From Methylocystis sp. L43 (lineage in GTDB: Bacteria; Pseudomonadota; Alphaproteobacteria; Rhizobiales; Beijerinckiaceae): a stretch of 64,000 nucleotides of DNA. The position numbers and the translations under genes were made by a program. Where the stretch lies: NCBI RefSeq assembly GCF_015709525.1, contig NZ_JADNRA010000026.1:62001-126000 (forward strand), read 5' to 3'. Below, in pieces: positions 45,990 to 54,817 of this stretch (the stretch's first letter is position 1; each line of letters opens with the position of its first letter). The notes beneath the pieces were generated by a model. The model did not search any database. It was not told the DNA's origin and saw only the letters and a list, made by a program, of their open reading frames with translations.

Positions 45990-46679
45990 GTGTCCCTATT
46001 TGACGGGATTCCTTTCTTTGTTGGCCTTGACCCGACGCGCGGCGAGCAGCTGGCGCGCCATTGCGTGCGCAGGCGTTACGCCGAGCATGAGCTGGTCCTC
46101 GATTTCGACGATCCTTCGACCGATGTGTATTTCATCGTCAGTGGCGACGTTCGAGTGCTGATACGAACCGCCGCCGGCAAGGAGATGATCTTCGGGGACT
46201 TCGGACCGGGCAAATTCTTCGGCGAGATGGCGGCGGTCGACGGGGCCAAGCGCTCCGCCAATGTGACGGCGCTCACCAACGCGGAACTTTTGCTGGTGCC
46301 GCCAGTGGTCTTCAAGGAGATCCTGTTTCGCGAGCCGGAGATTTGCGAGCGGCTGTTGCGTCTGCTGACGGCGCGGGTGCGGGAACTGAATACGCGCCTG
46401 TTCGAGCGCTCGGTGCTCGACCTCAAGCATCGGCTCTATTCCGAATTGTTGCGCATGTCGGCGCCGCGCAAGGGATCGACGGGACAGTCGATCGTATCGC
46501 CGCCGCCATTTCAGCATGATCTCGCCGCCCGTATCGGTTGTCGGCGCGAACAGGTCAGCCGCGAACTCTCGGCCATGATCGACGAAGGCCTCGCCGAAAA
46601 AATTCGCGGCGGTCTCGTGCTGTTGCGCCCGTCGGTCCTGGAGAAGCGGGTTCAAGAGGCGCTCAACGAAGCTGAATGA
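45990..46679 (+). CDS. Crp/Fnr-family transcriptional regulator
   Basis: A 229-residue regulator with an N-terminal cyclic-nucleotide-binding barrel (about residues 20-125, with the phosphate-binding-cassette-like segment GEMAAVDGAKRSANVTAL) and a C-terminal winged helix (QHDLAARIGCRREQVSREL, near 177-195). No N-terminal cysteine cluster is present, so it is not an Fnr-type iron-sulfur sensor. Translation starts at GTG 45990 with CAGGAG 6 bases upstream. It could bind cAMP made by the cyclase encoded at 50.1 kb; that is a guess. Confidence 0.85.
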   Translation: MSLFDGIPFFVGLDPTRGEQLARHCVRRRYAEHELVLDFDDPSTDVYFIVSGDVRVLIRTAAGKEMIFGDFGPGKFFGEMAAVDGAKRSANVTALTNAELLLVPPVVFKEILFREPEICERLLRLLTARVRELNTRLFERSVLDLKHRLYSELLRMSAPRKGSTGQSIVSPPPFQHDLAARIGCRREQVSRELSAMIDEGLAEKIRGGLVLLRPSVLEKRVQEALNEAE

Positions 46680-46788
46680 TCCGTGTGCGTTCTCGCACAA
46701 ACAGATGAGGAACAGGGCGCTACCGTCGCTATGCTGCCGACAAGAGGCAAAGGACCCGCGGCAGAGCAAGCGACTGGGAGAACCCAAA

Positions 46789-47190
46789 ATGATTCCCGAA
46801 TTGACGCCGATCGAGCGTTGCGCCGAAATGGCGGGTCTGCGCGGCCATGAACTCATCTTGGGCGTGAGCCCCAGCGACAAGCACCATCGCATGCTGGCGC
46901 GATACCGCCGGGCCGTGTCGCTCGACGCGGCGCGCGGGCGAGTCGTCGCCGACATCCGCAATGCGGTGGAGATCGGCGCGTCGCGCCGCGCCGCCGACTT
47001 GCTGATCGTGCTGCGCTGGCTCCTCGCGCCGGGCGCGTCTTGCGACGATACACGCGCCATCGCGCGTCCGCGCCGCCGCGCATTCTCGGCGCGCTGGCGT
47101 AGGGGCGTCATTCTTTCGTCGGTCGCCGAGCGGTCGTCGACTGAAAGCGGCGAAGTTGTCTCTCTCTTCGACGGCGGGCTTCGGCGTTAG
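46789..47190 (+). CDS. hypothetical protein, Arg-rich C-terminus
   Basis: A 133-residue protein starting MIPELTPIERCAEMAGLRGH with a helical first half and a basic, probably disordered C-terminal third. GGGAG lies 9 bases upstream of the ATG at 46789. The frame extends further upstream to 46705, but the extension is not family-like. No function is recognised. It follows the Crp/Fnr gene by 109 bp on the same strand. Confidence 0.5.
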   Translation: MIPELTPIERCAEMAGLRGHELILGVSPSDKHHRMLARYRRAVSLDAARGRVVADIRNAVEIGASRRAADLLIVLRWLLAPGASCDDTRAIARPRRRAFSARWRRGVILSSVAERSSTESGEVVSLFDGGLRR

Positions 47191-47457
47191 CCGCGCGTCG
47201 CGCCTGTGCTTTCAAGGCAACACCCGAGAATTTGTTGTATCCGCCGTTTGCGCAAGGAAGCTGGGCAGAAAAGGCCATAAACCTTTGCTGCATAGGATTA
47301 ATTCGCAGCAGACACCTTGCGCCGTCGTGTTCTTTCGCATCGGCGCATCGTCCGGCGCTAGCTTGCTACTCCAGGCGACATGAGTCAGCTTCCGGTCCAG
47401 CTGACGGTCCGGGCTTCGATCGCCGTTTTCCGATTTTTTTACGGGGGCTTGCCATTT
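47191..47457. other. 267-bp intergenic leader of the envelope signalling cluster
   Basis: No gene or RNA is supported. The frame of the next protein remains open back to 47380 but lacks order before the signal peptide. No clear operator or terminator is visible. Confidence 0.45.
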
Positions 47458-48816
47458 ATGTTCGCATATAGAGCGGCGCCGAGGCTTTTGGGCGCACTGA
47501 TTGCCGCATTCGCACTTTTCAGTCCGGCTCTGGCGCAGGAGGATCCGCGCGCCGAACAGGAGCGCCTCGCAGCCTATATTCAGCATAATCCAACCGACTA
47601 TGACGCGACCTATCGCTACGTCCTGCTGTCGACGGAGCTACGCGACTATGAAGCGGGAATCGGCGCGCTTGAACGCATGCTGATGTTCAATCCGAACTTG
47701 TCGCGCGCTCGAAAGGAGCTTGGTTTCCTTTATGCGCGGCTCGGCGCCTATGAACTCTCTGCGCAGCATTTGCGCAATGCGCTCGCCGAAGGCGGCCTCG
47801 ATCCGGTTCAGGTGGCTCAGGTCGAAGCGCAGCTGCCCGATATCGAGAAGCGCACCCAAGCCAACCGGCTTTATCTGCGGATGCACGTCGGCCTGCGGGC
47901 GCAATCGAACGCCAATTTCTTCCCGACCAATAATCTTTTTCAGGTCGGCGGCGTCGGCGTCGCGTCGGCCGCCTCGCGCAAGGGCGACATCAACAGCTTT
48001 CAGTTGGTGCAGGCCGCGCATGATCTGGATTTTCAGAATGCGCGCGGCGACCAGCTCGAGACGCGCGTGACGGGCTACGCCACCCAGCAATTTCGCCTGC
48101 CGCAATATAGCGTCGCGCTGTTCGCCGGCTCCGTCGGACCACGCATCCATATCGCGCCCGATCTTTATCCGGGCCTCTCCATTAAGCCATATGTGACCGG
48201 CGCGGTGGCGCTGCTCGGCGGCAGCAATTATCTGAACGCCGGCGGCGCGGGCATGAGTTTCGGCGCGGAACTCAGTCGCGACCTGTGGTTTGAGCCGGGC
48301 GCCGAATGGCGGGCGATCTGGGTTGATCCTTCGCCGGGCTACCTCGGCTATACCGGTTTTTCGCCCTATTCGACAGTATCGACCTTGGCGACTGGCGACG
48401 TCGTCACCGGCTACTTGAGCAGCTCATACAGAATCACCAACGACCTGAGGCTTGAAGGTCGCGTCGCCTATACGCGCGCATGGGCGGGCAATCCGCAGCA
48501 ATCTTCCGATCAGGTGGACGTTCAGGCGATGCTGCGGCTTGAGGTCGACCCGCCATTTCCAATTATTCCGCGCCGATGGACCCTCGCGCCTTATGGCCGC
48601 TTTACGCATCTTGCCTTCGACGCCGCCAATCCGGTGATCAATCCCTTCGTCGCGCGTCGAGACACCGTCTGGATCGGCGGCCTGATGGTGGACTTGCCGG
48701 TCACGCCGTATTTCGGTTTCGCCGGCAACGTCGAGTATGCGCGCAACGATTCAAATCTGCCGAATTTCAAGACTGACAACGTGTCCGTCAGTTTCGGGCC
48801 AACGGCAAAGTTCTGA
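47458..48816 (+). CDS. outer-membrane protein with TPR region and beta-barrel
   Basis: A 452-residue exported protein. Residues 1-26 form a signal peptide (ALFSPALAQ). A TPR-like helical region follows (about 30-140, with YVLLSTELRDYEAGIGALERM and ARKELGFLYARLGAYELSAQHLR), then alternating beta strands with many aromatic ends (YLGYTGFSPYS, WTLAPYGRFTHLAF), ending in Phe, the terminal signature of outer-membrane barrels. The ATG at 47458 has GGGGG about 9 bases upstream. It opens a cluster with FecR-domain and CHASE2-cyclase genes, 12 bp before the former. Confidence 0.7.
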   Translation: MFAYRAAPRLLGALIAAFALFSPALAQEDPRAEQERLAAYIQHNPTDYDATYRYVLLSTELRDYEAGIGALERMLMFNPNLSRARKELGFLYARLGAYELSAQHLRNALAEGGLDPVQVAQVEAQLPDIEKRTQANRLYLRMHVGLRAQSNANFFPTNNLFQVGGVGVASAASRKGDINSFQLVQAAHDLDFQNARGDQLETRVTGYATQQFRLPQYSVALFAGSVGPRIHIAPDLYPGLSIKPYVTGAVALLGGSNYLNAGGAGMSFGAELSRDLWFEPGAEWRAIWVDPSPGYLGYTGFSPYSTVSTLATGDVVTGYLSSSYRITNDLRLEGRVAYTRAWAGNPQQSSDQVDVQAMLRLEVDPPFPIIPRRWTLAPYGRFTHLAFDAANPVINPFVARRDTVWIGGLMVDLPVTPYFGFAGNVEYARNDSNLPNFKTDNVSVSFGPTAKF

Positions 48817-48828
48817 CGGAGACGATAA

Positions 48829-50043
48829 ATGAAAAAGTTCTCCGCGGCCGCCACAACCGCTCTCGCGCTCGTCGCCGGCCCCGCGCTCGCAGATAACGTC
48901 GGGAACGTCGGCGCGGTCAATCAGAGCGCGCACGGCACACCGCCGGGCGCCGCGAAGCGCTCGCTATCGGTTGGCCTTGGCGTGCAGCGGCGCGAGCGCA
49001 TCGAGACGAGTCCGTACGGCAGCGCCCAGATCGTCTTTAACGACACATCGACGATGACCGTTGGACGCAACAGCGCCGTCACCGTTGACGATTTTGTCTA
49101 TTCACAAGGCGGCGGCGGTCAGCAGGGCGTGTCGATGGCGAAGGGCGTCATGCGCTTCGTCGGCGGCGGCGTCAGCCACGAAGGCGGCACAAGGCTGCGG
49201 ACGCCGACGGCGTCCATCGGCGTGCGCGGTGGGACGGCGCTGGTTCGGGTTGGCGGCTCATGCGGCACGCTCGTCGTGCATCAATATGGTTTCATTGACG
49301 TTGGCGGCCAGGCGCTCACGCGCTCGGGCTATGGCGTTTGCGCGCCGAACGGCGGGCCGGTGTCGGAGCCTTTCCTCGTGCCGCCCGAGACGATCGCGGA
49401 AATCGTCGCCGCGTTGGAGAGCGGCAAAACGCAGCGTGGCGGCGCCAAGCGCGCGCCGACGAACGAAGAGGCGAATCTTGCGCTCGGCAATGATCGTCCG
49501 CCGGACGTCGTCAGTCCGCCGGGGCTCGACGCGCTGGGTCCGGTTTGGTTCGGCAATGCGCTGGTGCAGAGCCGCGCCAATGTCGACAATCAGCCTGCGC
49601 CGCTGCCGACGCCCGCGCGCCAGGGAAATGGCGGCCACCACGACGATCATGATCACGGCGGCCATGGCGGACATGATCACGGTGGTCATGAAGGCGGCGA
49701 GGGCGGCCACGGCGGACACGGCGAGGGCGGCCACGGCGGACATGGCGAGGGCGGACACGGCGAGGGCGGCCACGGCGAGGGCGGCCACGGCGGACACGGC
49801 GAGGGCGGACACGGCGAAGGCGGCCACGGCGGACACGGCGAAGGCGGCCACGGCGGCGGCTATGAAGGCGGCGAAGGCGGTTATGGCGGCGGCTATGAAG
49901 GCGGCGAGGGCGGCCAATACAGCGGCGGCGGAAGCGAGGGCGGCCACGGTAACGGCGGCGGCCATGGGAGTCACGGAAGCAGCGGTCATGGGAGCAGCGG
50001 TCACGGAGGCGGGCCTGTTGCGATTGATGGTCCGGGCGACTAG
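48829..50043 (+). CDS. exported FecR-domain protein with a His/Gly-repeat tail
   Basis: A 404-residue protein with a cleavable signal peptide (about 1-21, ALVAGPALA) and a FecR-like domain (about 40-190; GVQRRERIETSPYGSAQIVF, VGRNSAVTVDDFVY, TPTASIGVRGGT). Residues about 255-395 are almost wholly Gly, His, Glu and Asp in imperfect repeats of GGHGEGGHG type, with about 25 His. His-rich regions of this sort often bind Ni, Zn or Cu, but this is inferred. FecR domains typically sense a periplasmic ligand and talk to a membrane partner. It lies 65 bp before the CHASE2 cyclase. Confidence 0.75.
   Translation: MKKFSAAATTALALVAGPALADNVGNVGAVNQSAHGTPPGAAKRSLSVGLGVQRRERIETSPYGSAQIVFNDTSTMTVGRNSAVTVDDFVYSQGGGGQQGVSMAKGVMRFVGGGVSHEGGTRLRTPTASIGVRGGTALVRVGGSCGTLVVHQYGFIDVGGQALTRSGYGVCAPNGGPVSEPFLVPPETIAEIVAALESGKTQRGGAKRAPTNEEANLALGNDRPPDVVSPPGLDALGPVWFGNALVQSRANVDNQPAPLPTPARQGNGGHHDDHDHGGHGGHDHGGHEGGEGGHGGHGEGGHGGHGEGGHGEGGHGEGGHGGHGEGGHGEGGHGGHGEGGHGGGYEGGEGGYGGGYEGGEGGQYSGGGSEGGHGNGGGHGSHGSSGHGSSGHGGGPVAIDGPGD
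49640..49990 (+). repeat. tandem codon repeats encoding the His/Gly tail
   Basis: The DNA shows near-perfect short tandem repeats built on GGCGAGGGCGGACACGGC and GGCGGACACGGCGAGGGC units in the segment of about 350 bp that encodes the tail of the FecR-domain protein. Repeats this uniform expand and contract by slippage, so tail length probably varies between strains. Confidence 0.8.
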
Positions 50044-50107
50044 TTCTGCGGCGTCGCCAGCCGCGCCGATCCCCCCGGCGGCGGCGTGACCGTCATGCGA
50101 GGTGGAG

Positions 50108-52324
50108 ATGTTGAAGCGGCGTCGCGCCTACCTTCTCGCGATCGTCGCCGCTGCGGTTCTCATTTTTCCCTGGGGAGTTATTCAGCCCCGGGCGCTGGAC
50201 GACCTTCGCAACTTTGTCTTCGACACGTTTCAGCGTCTGGCTCCTCGCGCCTATGATCCCGAGGCGCCGACGCGGGTCGTCGGCGTCGACGAAAAAAGTC
50301 TCAGCGCCTATGGGCAATGGCCTTGGCCGCGGGCCCGGCTGGCCGAACTTCTTGACCGCCTGCGCGAACTCGGCGCGGCGTCCATAGCCTTCGACTTTAT
50401 CTTCGCGGAGGCGGATCGCGCCGGAGCGTCCCAGCTCATCGAGGCGATTCCTGACCCGCGCGCCCGCGCCGTGGTGGCGAAGCTCGTCGCAAAAGCGCCG
50501 AGCGGCGATCAAGTCTTGGCTCAGGCGCTCTCGAAGGCGCCCGCCACGCTTGGAGTCACGCTGAGCGACGCCGTTTCGGCGCCGCTGCCGGCGAAGTCGG
50601 GACTGGTCGTCGCCGGCGACGATCCCGCACCCTTTCTCGCCGCGTTCGCCGGCGCGGTTGGCCCGGAACGAACGCTTGCGGAAGCGGCGCGAGGGCTCGG
50701 CGCGACAAACTGGCTGCCCGATCACGACCAGATCGTTCGTCGGGTGCCGCTGGTGACGCGCGCCGGCGACGTTCTCATGCCCTCCCTGGCGCTCGAAGCC
50801 CTGCGCATCGCCCAGGGCGAGCCGGCCATCATCATTCGGTCTTCAAACGCCAGCGGACAGACGGCCTTCGGCAAGCAGACGGGCGTCAACGCGATCAAGG
50901 TCGGCGCCTTTGAGATTGCGACCGGCCCCAACGCAGAGGTTCGGCCACGCTATTCGCATACCGACCCTGTGCGGGACATTTCAGCCAAGGACGTGCTCGA
51001 GGGCCGCGTTGCGCGCGACGAAATCGAGGGGCGCATCATCTTCGTCGGCGCGTTGGCGACAGGTCTCGGCGACGTCCGCGCGACGCCCCTGGAGCCGGTC
51101 GCTCCCGGCGTCGACGTGCATGCGCAGATCGTCGAATCAATCGCCTCGGGCTCGTTGCTCGCGCGCCCGGACTGGGCGCCCGGACTGGAGTTCGTCGTCG
51201 CCGCCTTCGCGTTTTTGCTGATCATGAGCCTGCTCTTCGTTGCGCCGCCGCTCGTCTCGGCGGCGGCCGCGCCGCTCGCCGTCGCAGGTCTATTCGCCGG
51301 CGCCTTTTATCTGTTCGATCGCCGCGGCGTGCTGCTCGATCCCTCTTATCCGAGTCTCGCGATTATTGGCGGGTATCTCTTCGGCGCAGTGACGCTCTGG
51401 CGGTCCGAAACTTCCGCGCGTCGCCATGTCCGTCAGGCCTTCGGCAAGTTCGTGTCACCTGCCGTCGTCGATCGCCTCGCCGAACATCCGGAGCGGTTGG
51501 TGCTCGGCGGCGAGACGCGCGAACTGACCGTACTGTTTTCAGATCTGCGCAATTTCTCAGGGATTTCAGAAGGCATGAGCGCGCGCGAACTCACGCAGTT
51601 CATGAACGAATATTTGACTCCGATGACCGACGCCATCCTCGAAAAGGAAGGCACGATCGACAAATATATGGGCGACGCGGTGCTCGCTTTTTGGAACGCG
51701 CCGCTCGATATCGACGACCATACACGCAAGGCCGTTCAGGCCGCCCTGACGATGCGCGAGGCTCTCGTCAGCCTCAACAAAAGGCGCGCCGAGGCCGCTG
51801 CGTCGTCGGGCAATGATGCGCAGCCCGCGGCTATGGGGCTTGGCCTCAATCTCGGCCCTTGCAGCGTCGGCAACATGGGATCCATCCGCCGCTTCGACTA
51901 TTCGATTCTCGGCGACACGGTGAATCTCGCGTCGCGACTCGAAGGGGCGAGCAAGGCGTTTCAGACGGACATTGTGGCCTCTGGCGCGGTGCGCGACGCG
52001 GCGCCCGACTTCGCCTGGATTGATCTTGGCCGTGTCCGCGTCGTCGGAAAGAGCGAACCGACAAGGGTTTTCGCGCTCGCCGGCGATAGCGGGATGGCGG
52101 TCTCCGACTCGTATGTGCGCTGGCGCAAGTCGCATGACCTCATGCGCCAGGAATATGAGTCGGGCCGATTCGAGGCCGCCGCCGAGGGCGCCTCGGCGTT
52201 GGCGCGATCCGTTCCCGAGCCCTGGTCCGCGCTCTATGTCGTCTTGGAGCAGCGGTATCGTGGTCTCGCCAGGGAAGAGTCGCAGGATGACTGGTCTTCG
52301 GTATGGAATCTTTCGAGCAAGTGA
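50108..52324 (+). CDS. CHASE2-domain class III adenylate/guanylate cyclase
   Basis: A 738-residue membrane sensor. One N-terminal helix anchors a periplasmic CHASE2 domain (about residues 25-345, with VVGVDEKSLSAYGQWPWPR and VFVGALATGLGD-like segments); two to three helices follow (about 358-430), then the cytoplasmic class III cyclase domain (about 460-670). Catalytic landmarks are ELTVLFSDLRNFSG (metal Asp, near 473), DKYMGDAVLAFW (near 517) and FDYSILGDTVNLASRLEG (near 598). ATG 50108 is chosen; GTG 50102 is possible. Substrate ATP versus GTP is not settled by motif alone. Confidence 0.88.
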   Translation: MLKRRRAYLLAIVAAAVLIFPWGVIQPRALDDLRNFVFDTFQRLAPRAYDPEAPTRVVGVDEKSLSAYGQWPWPRARLAELLDRLRELGAASIAFDFIFAEADRAGASQLIEAIPDPRARAVVAKLVAKAPSGDQVLAQALSKAPATLGVTLSDAVSAPLPAKSGLVVAGDDPAPFLAAFAGAVGPERTLAEAARGLGATNWLPDHDQIVRRVPLVTRAGDVLMPSLALEALRIAQGEPAIIIRSSNASGQTAFGKQTGVNAIKVGAFEIATGPNAEVRPRYSHTDPVRDISAKDVLEGRVARDEIEGRIIFVGALATGLGDVRATPLEPVAPGVDVHAQIVESIASGSLLARPDWAPGLEFVVAAFAFLLIMSLLFVAPPLVSAAAAPLAVAGLFAGAFYLFDRRGVLLDPSYPSLAIIGGYLFGAVTLWRSETSARRHVRQAFGKFVSPAVVDRLAEHPERLVLGGETRELTVLFSDLRNFSGISEGMSARELTQFMNEYLTPMTDAILEKEGTIDKYMGDAVLAFWNAPLDIDDHTRKAVQAALTMREALVSLNKRRAEAAASSGNDAQPAAMGLGLNLGPCSVGNMGSIRRFDYSILGDTVNLASRLEGASKAFQTDIVASGAVRDAAPDFAWIDLGRVRVVGKSEPTRVFALAGDSGMAVSDSYVRWRKSHDLMRQEYESGRFEAAAEGASALARSVPEPWSALYVVLEQRYRGLAREESQDDWSSVWNLSSK

Positions 52325-52373
52325 CGTCTTCGTCCGAGCGCGACTGCTGTCCCGCCGTGTAGCCACAAGTATT

Positions 52374-53090
52374 ATGGGTTTCTCTTATGATCGCTACTCG
52401 CGCATGATCTCACATCCGGTGCAGAATTATTGGGCCCTGATCGCCGGGCGTCACGATGCGGATGCTTTTTCGGTCATCGACGCCGCCTATCGCGAACCGC
52501 AACGCGGCTATCATGATTGGGGTCATATCGTCGATCTGCTGACGAAGCTCGACGCCTTGAAGGCGCTCGCCGTCCGGCCCGACCTGATCGCCGCCGCCAT
52601 CTTCTGGCATGACGCTGTGTATGTGACACGCGACGCCGACGGTCTGCTTCGTCCCGACGCCGAAAATGTTCGCGCCAGCGCAACGCTCTTCGAACGTCAC
52701 TCGAAATTCGACGAAACAGACGCGCAGGCCATCCATGATCTGATCATGGCGACGGCGAATCACCTTAATGCGCGCGCTCCGGCTGAGCATTATCCCGGCT
52801 TTTCGCGCGATCTGGACCTCTTCCTCGACCTCGATCTTTCCTCGCTCGGCGCGTCCTGGCCCGAGTTCAAGCAAAATCTGGCGCGGCTTCGTTTCGAATA
52901 CGCCTGGGTGCCCGAGCCGCTCTTTTGCCTTGGGCGGCTCCAGATGATCGACACATTCGCCGCGCACGGAGACGCGCTCTACCGTCGCGACGAATCGCGC
53001 AAGCTCTGGTCCGCACGGGCGCATCAAAATCTCGCACGCGCGCAGGAGGAATTGCGCCTGCAGGTGGCGCGGCTCGCCTCGTCCGCCTAG
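52374..53090 (+). CDS. HD-superfamily phosphohydrolase-like protein
   Basis: A 238-residue protein of the predicted metal-dependent HD-domain family (COG4339 type). Metal-ligand motifs seen are GYHDWGHIVDLL (HDxxH-like, near residue 46), AIFWHDAVY (HD, near 80) and HDLIMATANHL (near 123-133). The substrate is unknown; nucleotides or phosphate esters are usual for the fold. The start may be ATG 52374 or 52404. It follows the cyclase by 49 bp and could belong to the same transcript, which would make degradation of the cyclase product conceivable. Confidence 0.72.
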   Translation: MGFSYDRYSRMISHPVQNYWALIAGRHDADAFSVIDAAYREPQRGYHDWGHIVDLLTKLDALKALAVRPDLIAAAIFWHDAVYVTRDADGLLRPDAENVRASATLFERHSKFDETDAQAIHDLIMATANHLNARAPAEHYPGFSRDLDLFLDLDLSSLGASWPEFKQNLARLRFEYAWVPEPLFCLGRLQMIDTFAAHGDALYRRDESRKLWSARAHQNLARAQEELRLQVARLASSA

Positions 53091-53200
53091 AGCGCTTCCC
53101 GAGCACATGGACTCATGTGATTGTTAGGGAGCGCTCAAAATCAAAATGTTGGAGCAGGTTCTCATCGAAAAAGTCTGTCAACTTTTTCGGAACCTGCTCC
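53091..53200. terminator. two hairpins between convergent genes
   Basis: Hairpin one has arms AGCGCTTCCC and GGGAGCGCT with an inner CACATG-GACT-CATGTG palindrome (53091-53135). Hairpin two has arms GGAGCAGGTT/AACCTGCTCC with an inner GAAAAAGT/ACTTTTTC pairing (53151-53200). The second is nearly symmetric, so it can terminate both convergent transcripts. They also resemble interspersed intergenic palindromes. Confidence 0.6.
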
Positions 53201-53202
53201 AG

Positions 53203-54795
53203 TTACAAAGCGAGCGCCGAGCGCACCTTCGCGGAATAGCCGTAGATGTCGTCGTAAAGCTTCAGTGCGCCCTCGTCGTTGACTACGGCCGTGAAATATA
53301 CGACGTGCACCGGAATGGGCTTCGCCAGATTGATGCGGTGCTCCTTCTTGCCGATCAGAGCCTTCAGGCGCTTTTCGTCGTAGCCAGGACGCCCGATGAC
53401 TTCTTCCGCGAGCTTGAACGGATTCTGGACACGTACGCAGCCGTGGCTATAGGCGCGCTTGGCGCGGGAGAAGAGTTTCTTCTGCGGCGTGTCGTGCATG
53501 TAGATCAGGAGATCGTTCGGGAAGACGAATTTCAACCGGCCAAGCGCGTTCTTCTCGCCAGGCTCCTGTTGAACGATTGGCTTTCCATTGCGGTAGGTCA
53601 CTTTATATCCGCGCGCGCGGAGCTTGGAGAGCTTGCCGCCGGTTTTGGGCTCCAGCTCCTTCTCGATAATCGACTCTGGAACGGTCCAGGTCGGATTGAT
53701 GATGATATATGGCATCACGTCGGAAAACACCGGTGTTGGCGACGTCTTCTTCCCGACGACAGCACGCTCGCGCTGCACGAGTTCATTGTCGCGCGTGAAG
53801 GCGACCTCGTATTGCGGAATATTGATTTCGAGGCGCGTCGCGCCCATGTCGCGCGGCTCCCAACGCCACCGCTCCATATTGGCGATGATCTCCGCCTCGA
53901 CGCGCTTCGCCTTGGCGTCGGAAAGCGACGCAAAATTCGTGATGGGCCGCGCATCCGAGCCGTGAGCCGCAGTGGCCTCCTGGCGCGGATGGCCGCGCGC
54001 GGCGCGCAGTTCGGCGAGTTTCTCGCGTAAGGCGGCATAGGCCGGGTGCGGCGGATTGAAGGCCGCAAGCCGCTCGCCGGCCGCCTCTCCAGCCTCGGCG
54101 ACCGCGTCAAGCGCTTGCGCCGGCTTTGCCACCTTGGGACGCTCCTCGATGTCATCCGAAATCGCTGCCGGATCGACCCTGGAGCCGCTTGCCTGCGCCG
54201 CGTAATCTGCGACAGCCTCGGAGAGGGCCAGTTCGCCCGCGGCGCTCCAGGACGACTCTTGGGCAGGCGCGTTTACGCGCAGACCGTCGCGGCCGGCGTC
54301 GCGCAGCGTGTCCATGGCGCTGTTCGCCGAGTCGGTGAAGCCGTCGGCGTCGCGCCAGATCGGCGCGTAATCGCGCTTCTTGTAATAAGCGACGATTTCC
54401 GAGCGTTGGACGCTTCGGTCGGCGTGGGGCTCCTCATTCGACCAGTCGCGCAGTGCGCGCTCGAGACTTTCGCGCACATCGGTTGCTTGCCGGTCGCCGA
54501 CCCTCTGCTGCTCATCGACGCCTTCGCGCGAATCTTTTCCCTGCTGCTTTTCGAACTGGTCGAGCCCCTGGCGCTCATCGGCTTGTAATTGCTCATCCGC
54601 TTCCCGTTGCGCGTCGGCCGTCGGCCTGTCGAAGTTCTCGCGCTCGAGCGCCGGCTTCGCCCTGCGCTCTGTGGCCGCTGGCGAGTCTGGCGCATCGTTT
54701 TGCGCGCTCGACATTTGCGCCATGGCCGGGGCGGTGAGCAGGGCGCCTGCGATGACGAAAGGAGCAGCCTGCGGGAGGAGCGAAACGCGAAACAT
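53203..54795 (-). CDS. L,D-transpeptidase (YkuD family), secreted
   Basis: A 530-residue exported enzyme that would form 3-3 peptidoglycan crosslinks or attach envelope proteins. A signal peptide at residues 1-26 (APAMAQ) is followed by an acidic, Gln/Arg/Asp-rich helical region (about 45-110). The catalytic YkuD domain (about 320-500) has the motif SHGCVRV with the nucleophilic Cys, and WTVPESIIEKEL upstream, as in YcbB-like enzymes. The ATG at 54795 gives the signal peptide; an upstream frame was rejected. A canonical N-terminal peptidoglycan-binding domain is not evident. Confidence 0.85.
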   Translation of the reverse strand: MFRVSLLPQAAPFVIAGALLTAPAMAQMSSAQNDAPDSPAATERRAKPALERENFDRPTADAQREADEQLQADERQGLDQFEKQQGKDSREGVDEQQRVGDRQATDVRESLERALRDWSNEEPHADRSVQRSEIVAYYKKRDYAPIWRDADGFTDSANSAMDTLRDAGRDGLRVNAPAQESSWSAAGELALSEAVADYAAQASGSRVDPAAISDDIEERPKVAKPAQALDAVAEAGEAAGERLAAFNPPHPAYAALREKLAELRAARGHPRQEATAAHGSDARPITNFASLSDAKAKRVEAEIIANMERWRWEPRDMGATRLEINIPQYEVAFTRDNELVQRERAVVGKKTSPTPVFSDVMPYIIINPTWTVPESIIEKELEPKTGGKLSKLRARGYKVTYRNGKPIVQQEPGEKNALGRLKFVFPNDLLIYMHDTPQKKLFSRAKRAYSHGCVRVQNPFKLAEEVIGRPGYDEKRLKALIGKKEHRINLAKPIPVHVVYFTAVVNDEGALKLYDDIYGYSAKVRSALAL

Positions 54796-54817
54796 GACTC
54801 GAACTCCTGTGAGCCTC

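Noticed and set aside
49258-50004. Ala/Val-rich minus-strand frame opposite the FecR-domain gene
   Set aside because: Its repeats simply reflect the tandem repeats of the His/Gly tail on the coding strand.
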